A stretch of 64,000 nucleotides of DNA, taken from Saccharibacillus endophyticus (GTDB lineage Bacteria; Bacillota; Bacilli; Paenibacillales; Paenibacillaceae). Positions 7,444 to 17,402 of the stretch are shown here, in pieces. Positions within the stretch are counted from its first letter, which is position 1, and every line of letters begins with the position of its first letter. The stretch spans positions 744,001-808,000 of the forward strand of contig NZ_JAAZWE010000001.1 in the NCBI RefSeq assembly GCF_013185185.1, written 5' to 3'. The notes under the pieces are model-generated. The model was not told where the DNA came from, made no database searches, and saw nothing but the letters and a program-made list of their open reading frames with translations. Both the position numbers and the translations under genes were made by a program.

Positions 7444-9726
7444 TTACGCACGCGGCTTGGCCTGCTCCGTCTTCTCGACGCGATCCGCAAACAGGAAATC
7501 GAGTTTCTTCTGCTCGGCATTCCAGGACAGCGCGGCATCGAAGGTTCGCTCGCCTTTTTTGAAGCCTTTGAGCGTAAGCGTCTGACCTTTATCGAGCAGA
7601 CGTTTGACCTGACTTTCCGATATGGCTTTACCCAGAATTTTTTTTGAAATGGTGAACATGCAGGCCGGATAACCGGTGCAGCCGTACAGCTTCTTTTTAT
7701 CCACGACCGGCTTGCCGCAAATCGGACATGAGCCGAGCTCGGGGGAACCGGCGCCGCCTCTTCCCGGCTCTCCGGTTTGCTGACCGCCGCCTGTTTTCCC
7801 GTATGCCGGACGCTGTTCGCCGCTTGGCAGTTCGACGGTGAAAGTCCAGCCTTTTTCCGCGGCGACCGCATCGGCTACAATCTTTTGCGCCAGCCGTTGA
7901 GCCTGCTCCATGAATGCTTTCGGCGACTCCTGGCCTTGACCGATCTCTCCCAGACGCTGCTCCCACTTGGCCGTCATCTCCGCCGAAGCCAATATGCTTT
8001 CGCCCAAGGCTTCGATCAACACGGTCCCCTTATTCGTCGCGTAGACCATATTTTTACGAACTTCGATATATTGACGGTCTTTCAGTCCGCCGATAATGCC
8101 TGCCCGAGTCGCTTCCGTGCCGAGACCTTCCGTGCGTTGAAGCACCTTTTCCAATTCGGCGTTGTCCAGATGTTTTCCGGCCGTTTTCATCAGCGTGATC
8201 AGTTGGCCTTCCGTATAGCGCTTCGGCGGTTGCGTTTTGCCTTCTTTGACCTGAACATCCGCCACCTTGCCCGTATCGCCTTCTTTGACGGGAGGAAGCA
8301 CGGACATGTCCTCGTCGTCTTCCTCTTTCCCGCTCTGGTCTTCTTCTTTAGCAGAGGTTTTCGCTTTCTTTTTCGGCGAGTTATCGTAAAGCACTTTGCG
8401 CCAGCCTTCTTGCACGATTACCTTGCCTTTGGTCATGAACGGATCGCGTCCGTCGACCAGCGTCACCAAGTTCGTATAGTCGATGATCGCCTTCTCTTCG
8501 TGCGCGGCAATCAACCGTTTGGCAATGAGCAGGTACAGATTCAGGTTCATGCCTTGCAGCTTGCCCGGCGTCGGCACCTGTTCCGTCGGAATGATCGCGT
8601 AGTGATCGCCGACTTTGGCTGCGTTCACGTAACGTTTGTTGCCGAGCAGCGTCGATTTGGGCGCGGGAAGAAAAGGACTCAGTTCCTGAAACCCCGCCAG
8701 CTTTTTCAAAATATCGGGAAATTGCTTGGCCTCTTCATCGGTTACATACGACGAGTCGGAACGCGGGTAAGAGATATAACCGTCGAGATACAGCTGCTGC
8801 AGCGCGCTGAGCGTATCCTGAGGCGAGTATTTAAAAATCTGGTTGGCCGAAGCTTGCAGCGACGAGAGCGAGAACAACTGCGGCGGCTGGAACTCTTTAC
8901 GCTCCGTCTCGATCGAATCGACGACGGCGTCTTTGCCTTCGCAGCGCGCTCGGATCTCTGCGGCTTCCTCCGGCGTTTTCAGACGGTTTTCTTCGCCTTT
9001 GAACCAGGTTCCTTCATACTCTGCACCATCGAACGCAAATTTGGCTTTGACCTCCCAGAACGGCTCAGGCTTAAAATTGGAAATTTCTTTCTCGCGAGCC
9101 ACGATCAACGCAAGCGTCGGGCTTTGCACTCTCCCCGTCGAAAAAACACCCTGGACGCCGCGACGTTGGAACAGCAAGGAATATACCCGCGAACCGTTCA
9201 TTCCGACCAGCCAATCCGCGCAAGAGCGGCTGACCGCCTCGTAGTAGAGATTGCGCGTCTCGATCTCTTCTTTGAGGTTGGCAAAGCCCTGCTCGACCGC
9301 GCGCGGCGTGAGCGACGAGATCCACAGACGCTTCATCGGTTTTTTTACGCCGCTAAGCTGAATGATAATGCGCACGATATATTCGCCTTCGCGCCCGGCA
9401 TCGCTTGCGATAATGATTTCTTTGACTTCAGGGCGCTTCAGCAGGTCGTTTAGCAGATTGAACTGTTTGGCTTTGTTCGGTGTAATGCGATGCTTGAATT
9501 TACCGGGCAAAATCGGCAGACTGTCCAGACTCCAGCGCTTGTAGGCCGGATCGTATTCCTCCGGCGGCACAAGCTCGCAAATATGCCCGACCGCCCAACT
9601 GACATAAGCACCGTCCGGAAACGCAGAGCATTTGTCGATCTGAATATACCCTTGCGTCTTTTTATGTTTGAACGGCGCAGCCAGCTTCGCTCCTTGGTCA
9701 GGCTTCTCCGCAATAATCAGCTGCAA
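7444..9726 (-). CDS. topB: DNA topoisomerase III
   Basis: A 760-aa type IA topoisomerase. A TOPRIM domain lies at the N-terminus (IIAEKPDQG; ASDAGREGE acidic triad). The catalytic tyrosine sits in GYISYPRSDS, and a C-terminal zinc-finger-like module has paired cysteines (CPICGKP ... CTGYPAC). It relaxes and decatenates DNA through a 5'-phosphotyrosine link. The start is TTG with a strong GGAGGAG site. An Ala/Lys/Asp/Glu-rich insert occurs around residues 450-490. A hairpin lies in its leader and GlnR-type boxes farther upstream. Confidence 0.96.
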   Translation of the reverse strand: MQLIIAEKPDQGAKLAAPFKHKKTQGYIQIDKCSAFPDGAYVSWAVGHICELVPPEEYDPAYKRWSLDSLPILPGKFKHRITPNKAKQFNLLNDLLKRPEVKEIIIASDAGREGEYIVRIIIQLSGVKKPMKRLWISSLTPRAVEQGFANLKEEIETRNLYYEAVSRSCADWLVGMNGSRVYSLLFQRRGVQGVFSTGRVQSPTLALIVAREKEISNFKPEPFWEVKAKFAFDGAEYEGTWFKGEENRLKTPEEAAEIRARCEGKDAVVDSIETERKEFQPPQLFSLSSLQASANQIFKYSPQDTLSALQQLYLDGYISYPRSDSSYVTDEEAKQFPDILKKLAGFQELSPFLPAPKSTLLGNKRYVNAAKVGDHYAIIPTEQVPTPGKLQGMNLNLYLLIAKRLIAAHEEKAIIDYTNLVTLVDGRDPFMTKGKVIVQEGWRKVLYDNSPKKKAKTSAKEEDQSGKEEDDEDMSVLPPVKEGDTGKVADVQVKEGKTQPPKRYTEGQLITLMKTAGKHLDNAELEKVLQRTEGLGTEATRAGIIGGLKDRQYIEVRKNMVYATNKGTVLIEALGESILASAEMTAKWEQRLGEIGQGQESPKAFMEQAQRLAQKIVADAVAAEKGWTFTVELPSGEQRPAYGKTGGGQQTGEPGRGGAGSPELGSCPICGKPVVDKKKLYGCTGYPACMFTISKKILGKAISESQVKRLLDKGQTLTLKGFKKGERTFDAALSWNAEQKKLDFLFADRVEKTEQAKPRA

Positions 9727-9758
9727 ATTAATCTCCTCCTGTGGAATACAGCAAGCAA

Positions 9759-9788
9759 AAGGCCGAGAGTGCTCCTCCCGACCTTTTT
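9759..9788. other. Hairpin in topB leader
   Basis: A 10-bp stem, AAGGCCGAGA/TCCCGACCTT with two wobble pairs, ends in five T on plus and four T on minus. It sits 33 bp before the topB start, so it could be an attenuator or the terminator of a short upstream transcript. Confidence 0.5.
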
Positions 9789-9879
9789 AGCCACGTTTCT
9801 TCGAACGAATATCCGAACTCTTATTTTAGCACGGAGGCGCACTTTTCGCTATAAGGCAAAACGAAACGCTGCATGACTT

Positions 9880-9948
9880 AATAAAGATAGTATAGTGTTA
9901 TTTAATATTACATGTATCATAAAAAACTAAAAAATATCTATCTTTATT
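9880..9948. repeat. AT-rich inverted repeat in topB/gltD gap
   Basis: The 11-bp arms AATAAAGATAG (9880-9890) and CTATCTTTATT (9938-9948) match perfectly and enclose a GlnR-type box. The 340-bp gap between topB and gltD otherwise holds no open frame I can support. Confidence 0.5.
9896..9912. promoter_or_regulatory. GlnR/TnrA-type box, exact consensus
   Basis: TGTTA-N7-TTACA matches TGTNA-N7-TNACA at every fixed position. It overlaps the spacer of a possible minus-strand promoter with a TATACT -10 element (9889-9894) aimed at topB. Family knowledge: GlnR and TnrA bind this site to control nitrogen genes. Confidence 0.6.
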
Positions 9949-9956
9949 GCTTATCG

Positions 9957-9973
9957 TGTAATATAATATGACT
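9957..9973. promoter_or_regulatory. Second GlnR/TnrA-like box, one mismatch
   Basis: TGTAA-N7-TGACT differs from the consensus only in the last base. Its centre is 61 bp, about six helical turns, from the first box, a spacing that would allow cooperative binding. Confidence 0.4.
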
Positions 9974-9991
9974 ATAAAATACAAGTAAGTA

Positions 9992-10022
9992 ATAAAAAAG
10001 GCCACTCATTAAAGAGCGACCC
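9992..10022 (-). terminator. gltD terminator
   Basis: On the minus strand GGTCGCTC and GAGTGGCC pair with two wobbles and are followed by TTTTTTATT. It lies 46 bp after the gltD stop. Confidence 0.7.
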
Positions 10023-10067
10023 TATCAAGAAAAGATTGTTAACCTATCATAGTCAAACCGTTTACCA

Positions 10068-11555
10068 TTAAACGAGTACAGTAGCCCCCATCAGGAACTT
10101 ATCTACTTCGCGTGCCGCTTCGCGGCCTTCGTTGATCGCCCAAACCACCAAGCTTTGTCCGCGACGCATGTCGCCGGCAGCAAAAACTTTTTCCGAGTTC
10201 GTTTTGTATTCGCCGTACTTCGCTTTTACGTTTGTCCAACGATCCGTCTGCAATCCCAATTGCTCGGCCAACGTTTGCTCCGGTCCGTCGAAACCGATCG
10301 CGATCAGTGCCATTTGTGCCGGGAATACACGCTCGGTGCCTTCCATTGGAGCATATACTTTACGTCCAGTCTCATCAACCGTACGCTGGATTTGCACCGT
10401 ATGAAGTTCCTTGAGATTGCCTTCTTCATCACCGACGAATTTCGTTGTCATGATCGAGAACTCGCGCGGATCATCGCCGAAGATTGCTTTAGCTTCTTCC
10501 TGCGCATAATCGAGCGTGTACACGTTCGGGAATTGCGGCCACGGGTTAGCGAGCATATCGCGCTCAAGCGGCGCTTTTTTGTGCGTGCCGAATTGAGTAA
10601 TGCTGCTGCAGCCGTGACGCAGGGATGTCGCCACGCAGTCGGAACCCGTGTCGCCGCCTCCGATCACGATAACGTCTTTTCCCGCTGCCGAGATGTAGTT
10701 TCCGTCTTGGAGATTGGAATCGAGATAGCTTTTGATCGTACCGTTCAGGAAGTCCATCGCATAAGTCACGCCTTTGAGGTGGCTGCCTTCGATATTGAAC
10801 TCGCGCGGCTTGGTTGCTCCGCCGCACAATACAACCGCATCGAATTCTTCCGTCAATTGCTGAGCCGGAATGTCTTTGCCGATCTCGGTCGAAGTGATGA
10901 AGGTGATGCCTTCCGCAGCAAGCAAATCGACGCGCCGCTGTACGATATCCTTTTCCAGCTTCATGGACGGAATACCGTAAGTCAGCAAGCCTCCGACACG
11001 GTCGGAACGCTCGTATACCGTTACGCAGTGGCCGGCTTTATTAAGCTGCGCCGCGCAGGCCAAACCCGCGGGACCCGAACCGACAACCGCTACCTTTTTC
11101 CCCGTACGGTTTTTCGGAGGTTCAGGCTGCACCCAACCTTCCGCAAAGCCCTTCTCGATAATCGCTTCTTCGATGGTCTTGATCGTAACCGGTTGGCCGA
11201 TCAGACCGACCGTGCAGGAACCTTCGCAAGGAGCCGGACAGATTCTGCCGGTGAATTCCGGGAAGTTGTTCGTTTTGTGCAAACGGTCGAGCGCCTCTCT
11301 CCACAATCCGCGGTAAACGAGGTTGTTCCATTCCGGGATCAAGTTGTGCACCGGACACCCGGAAGTGCCGCCGGTCATGTTAACGCCCACATGGCAGTAT
11401 GGCGTGCCGCAGTCCATACATCTGGCTCCCTGCGTACGCAATTCTTCTTCCGACATATGTTTATGGAATTCTTCCCAATCTTTCACGCGCTCGAGCGGAC
11501 TGCGATCCGCCGGCAGTTGCCGTTTATATTCCATAAATCCAGTAGGTGTAGACAT
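10068..11555 (-). CDS. gltD: Glutamate synthase small (beta) subunit
   Basis: A 495-aa flavoprotein of the GltD family. Cysteine clusters for two 4Fe-4S centres lie in the first 110 residues (CMDCGTPYCHVG, CPVHN, CPAPCEGSC). They are followed by an FAD-binding GSGPAGLACA motif and an NADPH-binding GGGDTGSD motif. It passes electrons from NADPH to the large subunit, which makes glutamate from glutamine and 2-oxoglutarate in the cytosol. The ATG follows GGGGGAAA at good spacing. No gltB lies next to it in this window, unlike the usual gltAB pair. Confidence 0.95.
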   Translation of the reverse strand: MSTPTGFMEYKRQLPADRSPLERVKDWEEFHKHMSEEELRTQGARCMDCGTPYCHVGVNMTGGTSGCPVHNLIPEWNNLVYRGLWREALDRLHKTNNFPEFTGRICPAPCEGSCTVGLIGQPVTIKTIEEAIIEKGFAEGWVQPEPPKNRTGKKVAVVGSGPAGLACAAQLNKAGHCVTVYERSDRVGGLLTYGIPSMKLEKDIVQRRVDLLAAEGITFITSTEIGKDIPAQQLTEEFDAVVLCGGATKPREFNIEGSHLKGVTYAMDFLNGTIKSYLDSNLQDGNYISAAGKDVIVIGGGDTGSDCVATSLRHGCSSITQFGTHKKAPLERDMLANPWPQFPNVYTLDYAQEEAKAIFGDDPREFSIMTTKFVGDEEGNLKELHTVQIQRTVDETGRKVYAPMEGTERVFPAQMALIAIGFDGPEQTLAEQLGLQTDRWTNVKAKYGEYKTNSEKVFAAGDMRRGQSLVVWAINEGREAAREVDKFLMGATVLV

Positions 11556-11713
11556 CGAACGTTTCCCCCATCCGCATAAATTCTCGATTTTTGTTCTCTA
11601 TTTGATCACAAGCGATATATTTCACCTATAATATCATCTTTCATTTATCGTTTGAAATAGATTATACGGAATTTAATTTGCATTTTCTGAATACGGCGCA
11701 TTTTGATTCAACG

Positions 11714-12208
11714 CTAATTTTTGGGACGTTCATAGACTTCGAATTCGTAACGGTAGACGTTTTTTTCATCACGGATTCCTTCTTCCGAAGAAACCAGCAG
11801 CCACGATGACCAATCTACAGTCGGGAACACCGCATCTCCTTCAAAGCTTTCTCGCACTCGAGTTACGCGCAAACGATCGGCAATCGGAAGCGATAAGGCA
11901 TAGATCTCCGAACCTCCGATGATCATAACTTCTTCACCGTCAGCAGCAGATAAAGCATCTTCGATCGAATGGACGACATCCGCGCCGTCAGCCGTATAAG
12001 AAACATCGCGTGTCAACACGATGTTCTTGCGATCTTTGAGCGGCTTGGACCCGAACGACTCCCAAGTTTTGCGCCCCATCACCACGGTTTTGCCTACGGT
12101 TTCGCGCCTAAAATAGGCCATGTCGGCGGGAATGCGCCAGGGCAGCGCATTATCCCGACCAATAACCCCGTTTTCTCCTTGCGCCCAAATCAGCGTAATG
12201 ATCGGCAT
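11714..12208 (-). CDS. folA: Dihydrofolate reductase
   Basis: A 164-aa enzyme of usual family length. The N-terminal IWAQGENGVIGRDNALPW holds the Trp-containing Met20-like loop, GKTVVMGRKTWES is the NADPH-binding region and IIGGSEIY is the conserved Gly-Gly turn. It reduces dihydrofolate to tetrahydrofolate with NADPH. Its start lies 12 bp after the thyA stop, so the two form the standard thymidylate cycle pair: ThyA oxidises methylene-THF to DHF and FolA regenerates THF. Confidence 0.97.
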   Translation of the reverse strand: MPIITLIWAQGENGVIGRDNALPWRIPADMAYFRRETVGKTVVMGRKTWESFGSKPLKDRKNIVLTRDVSYTADGADVVHSIEDALSAADGEEVMIIGGSEIYALSLPIADRLRVTRVRESFEGDAVFPTVDWSSWLLVSSEEGIRDEKNVYRYEFEVYERPKN

Positions 12209-12220
12209 TGTTGAACCCTC

Positions 12221-13015
12221 CTATACGGCAATCGGTGCTTTGATTCCCGGCTGCGGATTATAATCGATAAATTCAAAATCCTCGTACGCATAGTCGAAAA
12301 TGGATTCCGGTTTGCGCAGAATGCGCAGCTGCGGAAGTTCGCCCGGTTCGCGTTCCAGCTGAGTTTTTACCTGCTCGATATGATTCGAATAGATATGCAC
12401 GTCGCCGCCGGACCATACAAATTCACCGACTTCCAGATCGCATTGCTGCGCAATCATATGCGTAAGCAATGCGTAGCTGGCAATGTTGAACGGCAGACCC
12501 AGGAAAGTATCGACCGAACGCATGGTGAGCATGCAGGACAACTTGCCGTCAGCTACGTAAAACTGGAACAGCAAATGGCATGGAGGCAGCTTCATGTTAT
12601 CGATCTCGGCCACGTTCCACGCACTGACGATGTGTCGGCGCGAATCCGGATTGTTTTTGATGGAGTCGATTAGCTGCGAGATTTGATCGATCTTACGGCC
12701 GTCCGGCGCTTCCCAGGCACGCCACTGCGAACCGTAGACCGGTCCCAGTTCTCCGTTCTCGTCCGCCCATTCATTCCAGATGCGGACGCCGTTCTCTTGC
12801 AGATAGCCTACATTGGTGTCGCCTTTTAGGAACCATAGCAGTTCATGCACAATCGACTTTAAATGAAGCTTCTTGGTCGTAAGAAGCGGAAACCCTTCTG
12901 CCAAATCAAAATGTAATTGTCGTCCGAACACCGAAACCGTTCCTGTTCCCGTCCGATCTCCGCGCTGCGTACCGTTATCCAAAATATCCTGCAGCAAATC
13001 CAAATATTTACGCAA
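12221..13015 (-). CDS. thyA: Thymidylate synthase
   Basis: A 264-aa enzyme from TTG 13015. An open frame reaches back to GTG 13036, but GAGGTGG sits just before the TTG, and the TTG gives exactly the family's normal N-terminus (RKYLDLLQ) and length. It shows the folate/dUMP signature [11 protein letters not shown], the catalytic Cys in [12 protein letters not shown] and the closing [11 protein letters not shown]. It converts dUMP to dTMP. It is followed by folA. Confidence 0.97.
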   Translation of the reverse strand: MRKYLDLLQDILDNGTQRGDRTGTGTVSVFGRQLHFDLAEGFPLLTTKKLHLKSIVHELLWFLKGDTNVGYLQENGVRIWNEWADENGELGPVYGSQWRAWEAPDGRKIDQISQLIDSIKNNPDSRRHIVSAWNVAEIDNMKLPPCHLLFQFYVADGKLSCMLTMRSVDTFLGLPFNIASYALLTHMIAQQCDLEVGEFVWSGGDVHIYSNHIEQVKTQLEREPGELPQLRILRKPESIFDYAYEDFEFIDYNPQPGIKAPIAV

Positions 13016-13116
13016 AACATCCACCTCTGTTCTCACTTATTCGTTTTTTTAGTTTATCATGCTTGCCGCCAGCTTGAACAGGCTTGAAAATTTACGAAAC
13101 CGAATAATATGCACAT

Positions 13117-13149
13117 AACAAAACGGACGCCTATGAAAGGCGTCCGTTT
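13117..13149 (-). terminator. pdh operon terminator
   Basis: A perfect 12-bp stem (AAACGGACGCCT and its complement around TTCAT) is followed by TTTTGTT on the minus strand, 62 bp after the pdhD stop. Confidence 0.85.
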
Positions 13150-13210
13150 CGGTTAAAATCATCCACGAAAATCATTTGCGGTAACGCAATGAATTCTCCG
13201 TTTTGATTTC

Positions 13211-14635
13211 TTAGCGTTTTTTAGGAGCGATAGCGTGGATCGGGTTACCCAGAACCAGTTCAGCCGCTTCCATCACGATTTCGCCCAGTGTCGGGTGAGC
13301 GTGAATAGTCAGAGCCAGATCTTCAAGAGTTGCGCCCATTTCCACAGCCAGACCCATCTCAGCGATCATGTTTGTCGCTTCAAGACCTACGATTTGGCTG
13401 CCCAGCACGACGCCGGTGCTTTCTTCAGCCACGATTTTCACGAAGCCTTCAGGGTGGTTCAAGGATACGGCACGACCGTTACCGCCATAGCTGAACTTGC
13501 CGGCAACAACGTTGAAGCCTTTTTCTTTTGCTTCTTTTTCAGTCAGGCCTACGCTCGAGCATTCCGGATCCGTGAAGACTACAGCCGGCATGCACTTGTA
13601 GTCGACCACGGACGAATGTCCGGCGATCGCTTCAGCCGCGACTTTACCTTCGTACGAAGCTTTGTGAGCCAATGCCAGGCCCGGTACGATATCGCCGATC
13701 GCGAAGATGTGCGGGATGTTGGTACGGCCTTGCTGATCGACTTTGATCAGACCGCGCTCGTCGAGTTCAAGTTCAATCAGGTCCAGACCCAGTTCGCCAT
13801 CGGTGTTCGGACGACGTCCAACCGTTACGAGCAGGTAGTCAGCCGTGATTTCTTGCGACTCTCCCCCAACGGAGAATTTCACGGTAACGTCTTTGTCTGT
13901 TTGCGTTGCACTTTCAGCTTTGGCATTCGCATGGATCTCGATGCCGTTTTTCTTCATGGTTTTCGAAACGAGGTTCGTCATATCTTTGTCGAAGCCTGGC
14001 AGCACGCTGTCCAAACCTTCGATGATCGTAACTTTCGTTCCGAACTTCGCGTACATTTGACCCAGCTCGGCACCGATATAACCGCCGCCGATTACGACGA
14101 GGCTTTTCGGAATTTCAGGCAGGTTCAACGCTTCTGTCGAAGACAGAATGCGTCCGCCGAACGGGAAAGGCTTCAGTTCGATCGGACGGGAGCCCGTAGC
14201 GATGATGCAGTTCTTGAAACGGTAGCGCGGCGATTCGTGATCGTTGAATACGCGTGCTTCGTTTTGGTTGATGAACATGCACTCGCCGTTGAAGACTTCA
14301 ACGTTATTGCCTTTGAGCAATCCGCTTACGCCGTTCGTCATTTTTTTGACGACGCCGTTTTTGAACTCTTGAGTTTTAGCGAAGTCGACTTTAACGTCGG
14401 TTGCCGTTACGCCGAAAGCATCGCCGTGCAGCGCATTTTCATAGCTGTGCGCAGCCGAGATCAGAGCTTTGGAAGGGATACAACCACGGTTGAGGCAGAC
14501 ACCGCCGAGCTCGGCTTTGTCCACGATCAGAACCTTTTGTCCCAGTTGAGCGGCACGGATAGCGGCTACATAGCCGCCGGGTCCCGCACCGATTACCAAT
14601 GTGTCAATATCCAGGGAAGCGTCTCCTACTACCAT
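13211..14635 (-). CDS. pdhD: Dihydrolipoamide dehydrogenase (E3)
   Basis: A 474-aa flavin disulfide reductase with the N-terminal FAD site GAGPGGYVAA, the redox-active disulfide in GGVCLNRGCIPS, the NAD-binding GGGYIGAE and the C-terminal catalytic His-Glu pair in HAHPTLGE. It reoxidises the lipoyl arms of E2 and makes NADH. It is the last gene of the pdhABCD operon, three bases after pdhC, and a strong terminator follows. It may also serve other lipoyl complexes. Confidence 0.97.
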   Translation of the reverse strand: MVVGDASLDIDTLVIGAGPGGYVAAIRAAQLGQKVLIVDKAELGGVCLNRGCIPSKALISAAHSYENALHGDAFGVTATDVKVDFAKTQEFKNGVVKKMTNGVSGLLKGNNVEVFNGECMFINQNEARVFNDHESPRYRFKNCIIATGSRPIELKPFPFGGRILSSTEALNLPEIPKSLVVIGGGYIGAELGQMYAKFGTKVTIIEGLDSVLPGFDKDMTNLVSKTMKKNGIEIHANAKAESATQTDKDVTVKFSVGGESQEITADYLLVTVGRRPNTDGELGLDLIELELDERGLIKVDQQGRTNIPHIFAIGDIVPGLALAHKASYEGKVAAEAIAGHSSVVDYKCMPAVVFTDPECSSVGLTEKEAKEKGFNVVAGKFSYGGNGRAVSLNHPEGFVKIVAEESTGVVLGSQIVGLEATNMIAEMGLAVEMGATLEDLALTIHAHPTLGEIVMEAAELVLGNPIHAIAPKKR

Positions 14636-14638
14636 TGT

Positions 14639-16321
14639 TTATACCTCCATTACCATCAACTCGGGATTAGCGAGAAGGGATTTAAGATAGTTCATGCAGT
14701 TTTGCGCAGTCGCGCCGTCGATCAGACGGTGGTCGAAGCTCAAGGACAGAGCCATCATTGGAGCAGCTACGATTTCGCCGTTTCTTACGATGGCTTTTTC
14801 GCTGATACGGCCGGTTCCGAGAATTGCAACTTCCGGATAGTTAATGATCGGCGTGAAGAACATGCCGCCCGCGGAACCGATGTTCGTGATGGAGATCGTG
14901 CTGCCTCTCATCTCGTTCGGGGCAAGCTTGCCTTCGCGACCGCGTTTTGCCAGATCGCTGATCGACTCGGCAATCTTGAATACGCTCTTGCGGTCGGCGT
15001 CTTTGATAACAGGCACGATCAGACCGTTTTCGGTGTCTGTTGCAATACCGATATCGTAGTGTTTCTTGTAAACGATCTCGTTGGCAGCTTCGTCGATCGA
15101 AGCGTTCAAAGCCGGGAATTCGCGAACTGCGGCAACCAGGGCTTTTACGATGAATGGCAGGTAAGTAACCTTAACGCCTTTCTTCTCGGCCAATGGTTTC
15201 ATGCGAGTACGGAAAGCAACCAGTTCGGTTACATCGACTTCGTCCATGATTGTAACGTGCGGAGCTGTATAAGCCGATTTAACCATCGCATTCGAAATCG
15301 CTTTGCGGATACCTTTAAACGGCACGCGCTCTTCGTCGGCCGCTGCCGGAACAGCTGTAGGCGCTGCTGCTGCTTTTGCAGGAGCTTCTGCTTTCGCTGC
15401 TGCGGGAGCTTCGCTTGCCGCAGCGGCTGGAGCCGATGCCGCCGCTGGTGCTTGGCCGCCGTTTTTCTTGAAGTTCTCTACGTCTTCACGCGAGATTTTG
15501 CCGTTTTTGCCCGTACCTTGTACTTGGCCCAGTTCTACGCCTTCTTCGCGAGCGAATTTGCGTACGCTTGGCGTTGCCAGAACTTCGCGGTTCGGAGCTC
15601 CCGAAGTCGAAGCGGCTGCAGGAGCCGATACCGGAGCTTTCGCTTCGGCCGCCGGAGCGGATTCTTCGATCGTTTCCGAACCTTCAGGCAGTTCGCCTTC
15701 CACTTCGATGATCGCAACGATGTCGCCTACGTGGTGAGTTTCACCGTCGGCTACGCGAACTTCGAGAACCGTTCCGTTTACCGGACAAGGTACTTCGACG
15801 ACCGCTTTATCGTTTTGAACTTCCATGATGATATCGTCGTCAGTGACTTTGTCTCCGGCTTTGATATGCATCTTAACGATTTCGCCTTCGTGCAGGCCTT
15901 CGCCAAGTTCCGGGAACTTGTAGGCGAATTTGTTGCTGCCGGAAGCAGAGCCTTGCGATGCCGAAGGATCAGCCGTTGCAGGGGAAGCAGCAGCGCTTGT
16001 ATCCGCTCCGCCTACGGCTGCATTCGCTTCTTGGGCAGCGTCAGCTTCAGGTGCGCTTTCCGAACCTTCCGGCAGTTCGCCTTCAGCTTCGATGATCGCA
16101 ATGATGTCGCCCACGTGGTGAGTTTCACCGTCTGCCGCGCGAACTTCGAGAACCGTTCCGTTTACCGGACAAGGTACTTCAACGACCGCTTTATCGTTTT
16201 GAACTTCCATGATGATATCGTCGTCAGTGACTTTGTCTCCGGCTTTGATGTGCATCTTGACGATTTCGCCTTCATGCAGGCCTTCGCCGAGCTCTGGGAA
16301 TTTATATTCAAATTTTGCCAC
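14639..16321 (-). CDS. pdhC: Dihydrolipoyl acetyltransferase (E2) with two lipoyl domains
   Basis: A 560-aa E2 core protein. Two lipoyl domains (about residues 3-88 and 131-217) have the modified Lys at about 44 and 172 in [10 protein letters not shown]. Ala/Pro-rich linkers flank a peripheral subunit-binding domain (about 248-285, [14 protein letters not shown]), and the C-terminal catalytic domain has the SFDHRLIDG motif with the active His and Asp. It transfers acetyl groups from E1 to CoA. The Bacillus subtilis enzyme has one lipoyl domain; here the two are nearly identical, pointing to an internal duplication. Confidence 0.97.
   Translation of the reverse strand: MAKFEYKFPELGEGLHEGEIVKMHIKAGDKVTDDDIIMEVQNDKAVVEVPCPVNGTVLEVRAADGETHHVGDIIAIIEAEGELPEGSESAPEADAAQEANAAVGGADTSAAASPATADPSASQGSASGSNKFAYKFPELGEGLHEGEIVKMHIKAGDKVTDDDIIMEVQNDKAVVEVPCPVNGTVLEVRVADGETHHVGDIVAIIEVEGELPEGSETIEESAPAAEAKAPVSAPAAASTSGAPNREVLATPSVRKFAREEGVELGQVQGTGKNGKISREDVENFKKNGGQAPAAASAPAAAASEAPAAAKAEAPAKAAAAPTAVPAAADEERVPFKGIRKAISNAMVKSAYTAPHVTIMDEVDVTELVAFRTRMKPLAEKKGVKVTYLPFIVKALVAAVREFPALNASIDEAANEIVYKKHYDIGIATDTENGLIVPVIKDADRKSVFKIAESISDLAKRGREGKLAPNEMRGSTISITNIGSAGGMFFTPIINYPEVAILGTGRISEKAIVRNGEIVAAPMMALSLSFDHRLIDGATAQNCMNYLKSLLANPELMVMEV
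15671..16315 (-). repeat. Duplicated lipoyl-domain segment within pdhC
   Basis: Segments 16055-16315 and 15671-15931, offset by 384 bp, encode almost the same 87 residues and remain highly alike at nucleotide level. Only the linker between them differs. Confidence 0.85.
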
Positions 16322-16351
16322 GTTGCATTACCTCCTTCTGGATATCGCTAA

Positions 16352-17329
16352 TTAAAATTCAAGAACCTTTTTAACGCTTGTAATAATACGCTCCGGTGTT
16401 GGCAGCCATGCATCCTCGATTTGCGCAAATGCGTAAACCGTATCCGGAGGAGTCACGCGCAGGACGGGAGCTTCCAGGTGAAGAATCGCTTTTTCGTTGA
16501 TTTGCGCAATAACTTCAGCGGCTACGCCGGAAGTCTTTTGAGCTTCTTGAACAACGATCGCGCGGTTCGTTTTCTTGATCGAAGCCACGATCGTGTCGAT
16601 GTCGAGCGGGTTCAGGGTACGCAGGTCGATGACTTCAGCTTGAATGCCCTCTTTTTCGAGTTGCTCAGCTGCTTTCACCGAAGTGTGTACGCACATGCCG
16701 TAAGTGAGGATCGTGACGTCCGAACCTTCGCGAACAACATTGGCTTTACCCAGTTCTACCGTGTACTCGCCTTCCGGCACTTCAGCACGGAATGCATGGT
16801 ACAGGTTCAAGTGTTCCATGAAGAAAACCGGATCGTTATCGCGGATCGCGGAGATCAACAGACCTTTTGCATCGTAAGGGTTCGAAGGAACGACAACTTT
16901 AATGCCCGGGCTTTGAACCAACAGACCTTCAAGTGCGTCCGTGTGCAGCTCAGCCGCTTTGACGCCACCGCCGAAAGGCGTACGGAAAACGATCGGCGAG
17001 TTGTAGCGACCGCCCGAACGGTAACGCATGCGTGCCGCTTGAACGATCATTTGGTCAAGAGCTTCGAAGATGAAGCCGACGAATTGAATTTCGGCGATCG
17101 GACGGAAACCTTGCACGCCCAGACCGACAGCCATGCCGCCGATTGCGGATTCAGCCAGCGGAGTATCGAATACGCGCTCTTCGCCGAATTCTTTTTGCAG
17201 CCCTTCTGTTACACGGAATACGCCACCAACGTTACCTACGTCTTCACCGAAGATCAGAACGTTCGGATCACGCTTGAGTTCCACACGCATTGCGTCGCGG
17301 ATTGCTTCTTTCATATTCATTTGTGCCAT
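16352..17329 (-). CDS. pdhB: Pyruvate dehydrogenase E1 component, beta subunit
   Basis: A 325-aa protein of the transketolase-like E1 beta family ([18 protein letters not shown] near the start with the conserved Glu that activates thiamine diphosphate; the [13 protein letters not shown]-terminal region). It pairs with PdhA in an alpha2beta2 heterotetramer that decarboxylates pyruvate. It lies 122 bp after pdhA, separated by a strong hairpin, and 30 bp before pdhC. Confidence 0.97.
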   Translation of the reverse strand: MAQMNMKEAIRDAMRVELKRDPNVLIFGEDVGNVGGVFRVTEGLQKEFGEERVFDTPLAESAIGGMAVGLGVQGFRPIAEIQFVGFIFEALDQMIVQAARMRYRSGGRYNSPIVFRTPFGGGVKAAELHTDALEGLLVQSPGIKVVVPSNPYDAKGLLISAIRDNDPVFFMEHLNLYHAFRAEVPEGEYTVELGKANVVREGSDVTILTYGMCVHTSVKAAEQLEKEGIQAEVIDLRTLNPLDIDTIVASIKKTNRAIVVQEAQKTSGVAAEVIAQINEKAILHLEAPVLRVTPPDTVYAFAQIEDAWLPTPERIITSVKKVLEF

Positions 17330-17402
17330 TGCTACATTTCCTCCTTAACGTTACGTTCAATGGATACCGCTCTATATGCATTTGAAGCTTGTATGCGCAG
17401 GT

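Noticed and set aside
7777..9453. Plus-strand open frame of 558 codons
   Set aside because: It is the antisense shadow of topB. It has no ribosome site and no recognisable domain.
13235..16351. Very long plus-strand open frame of 1038 codons
   Set aside because: It lies antisense to pdhD and pdhC, which have full family motifs. Its composition (Phe, Arg, His, Ser-rich) is typical of the reverse strand of biased codons.
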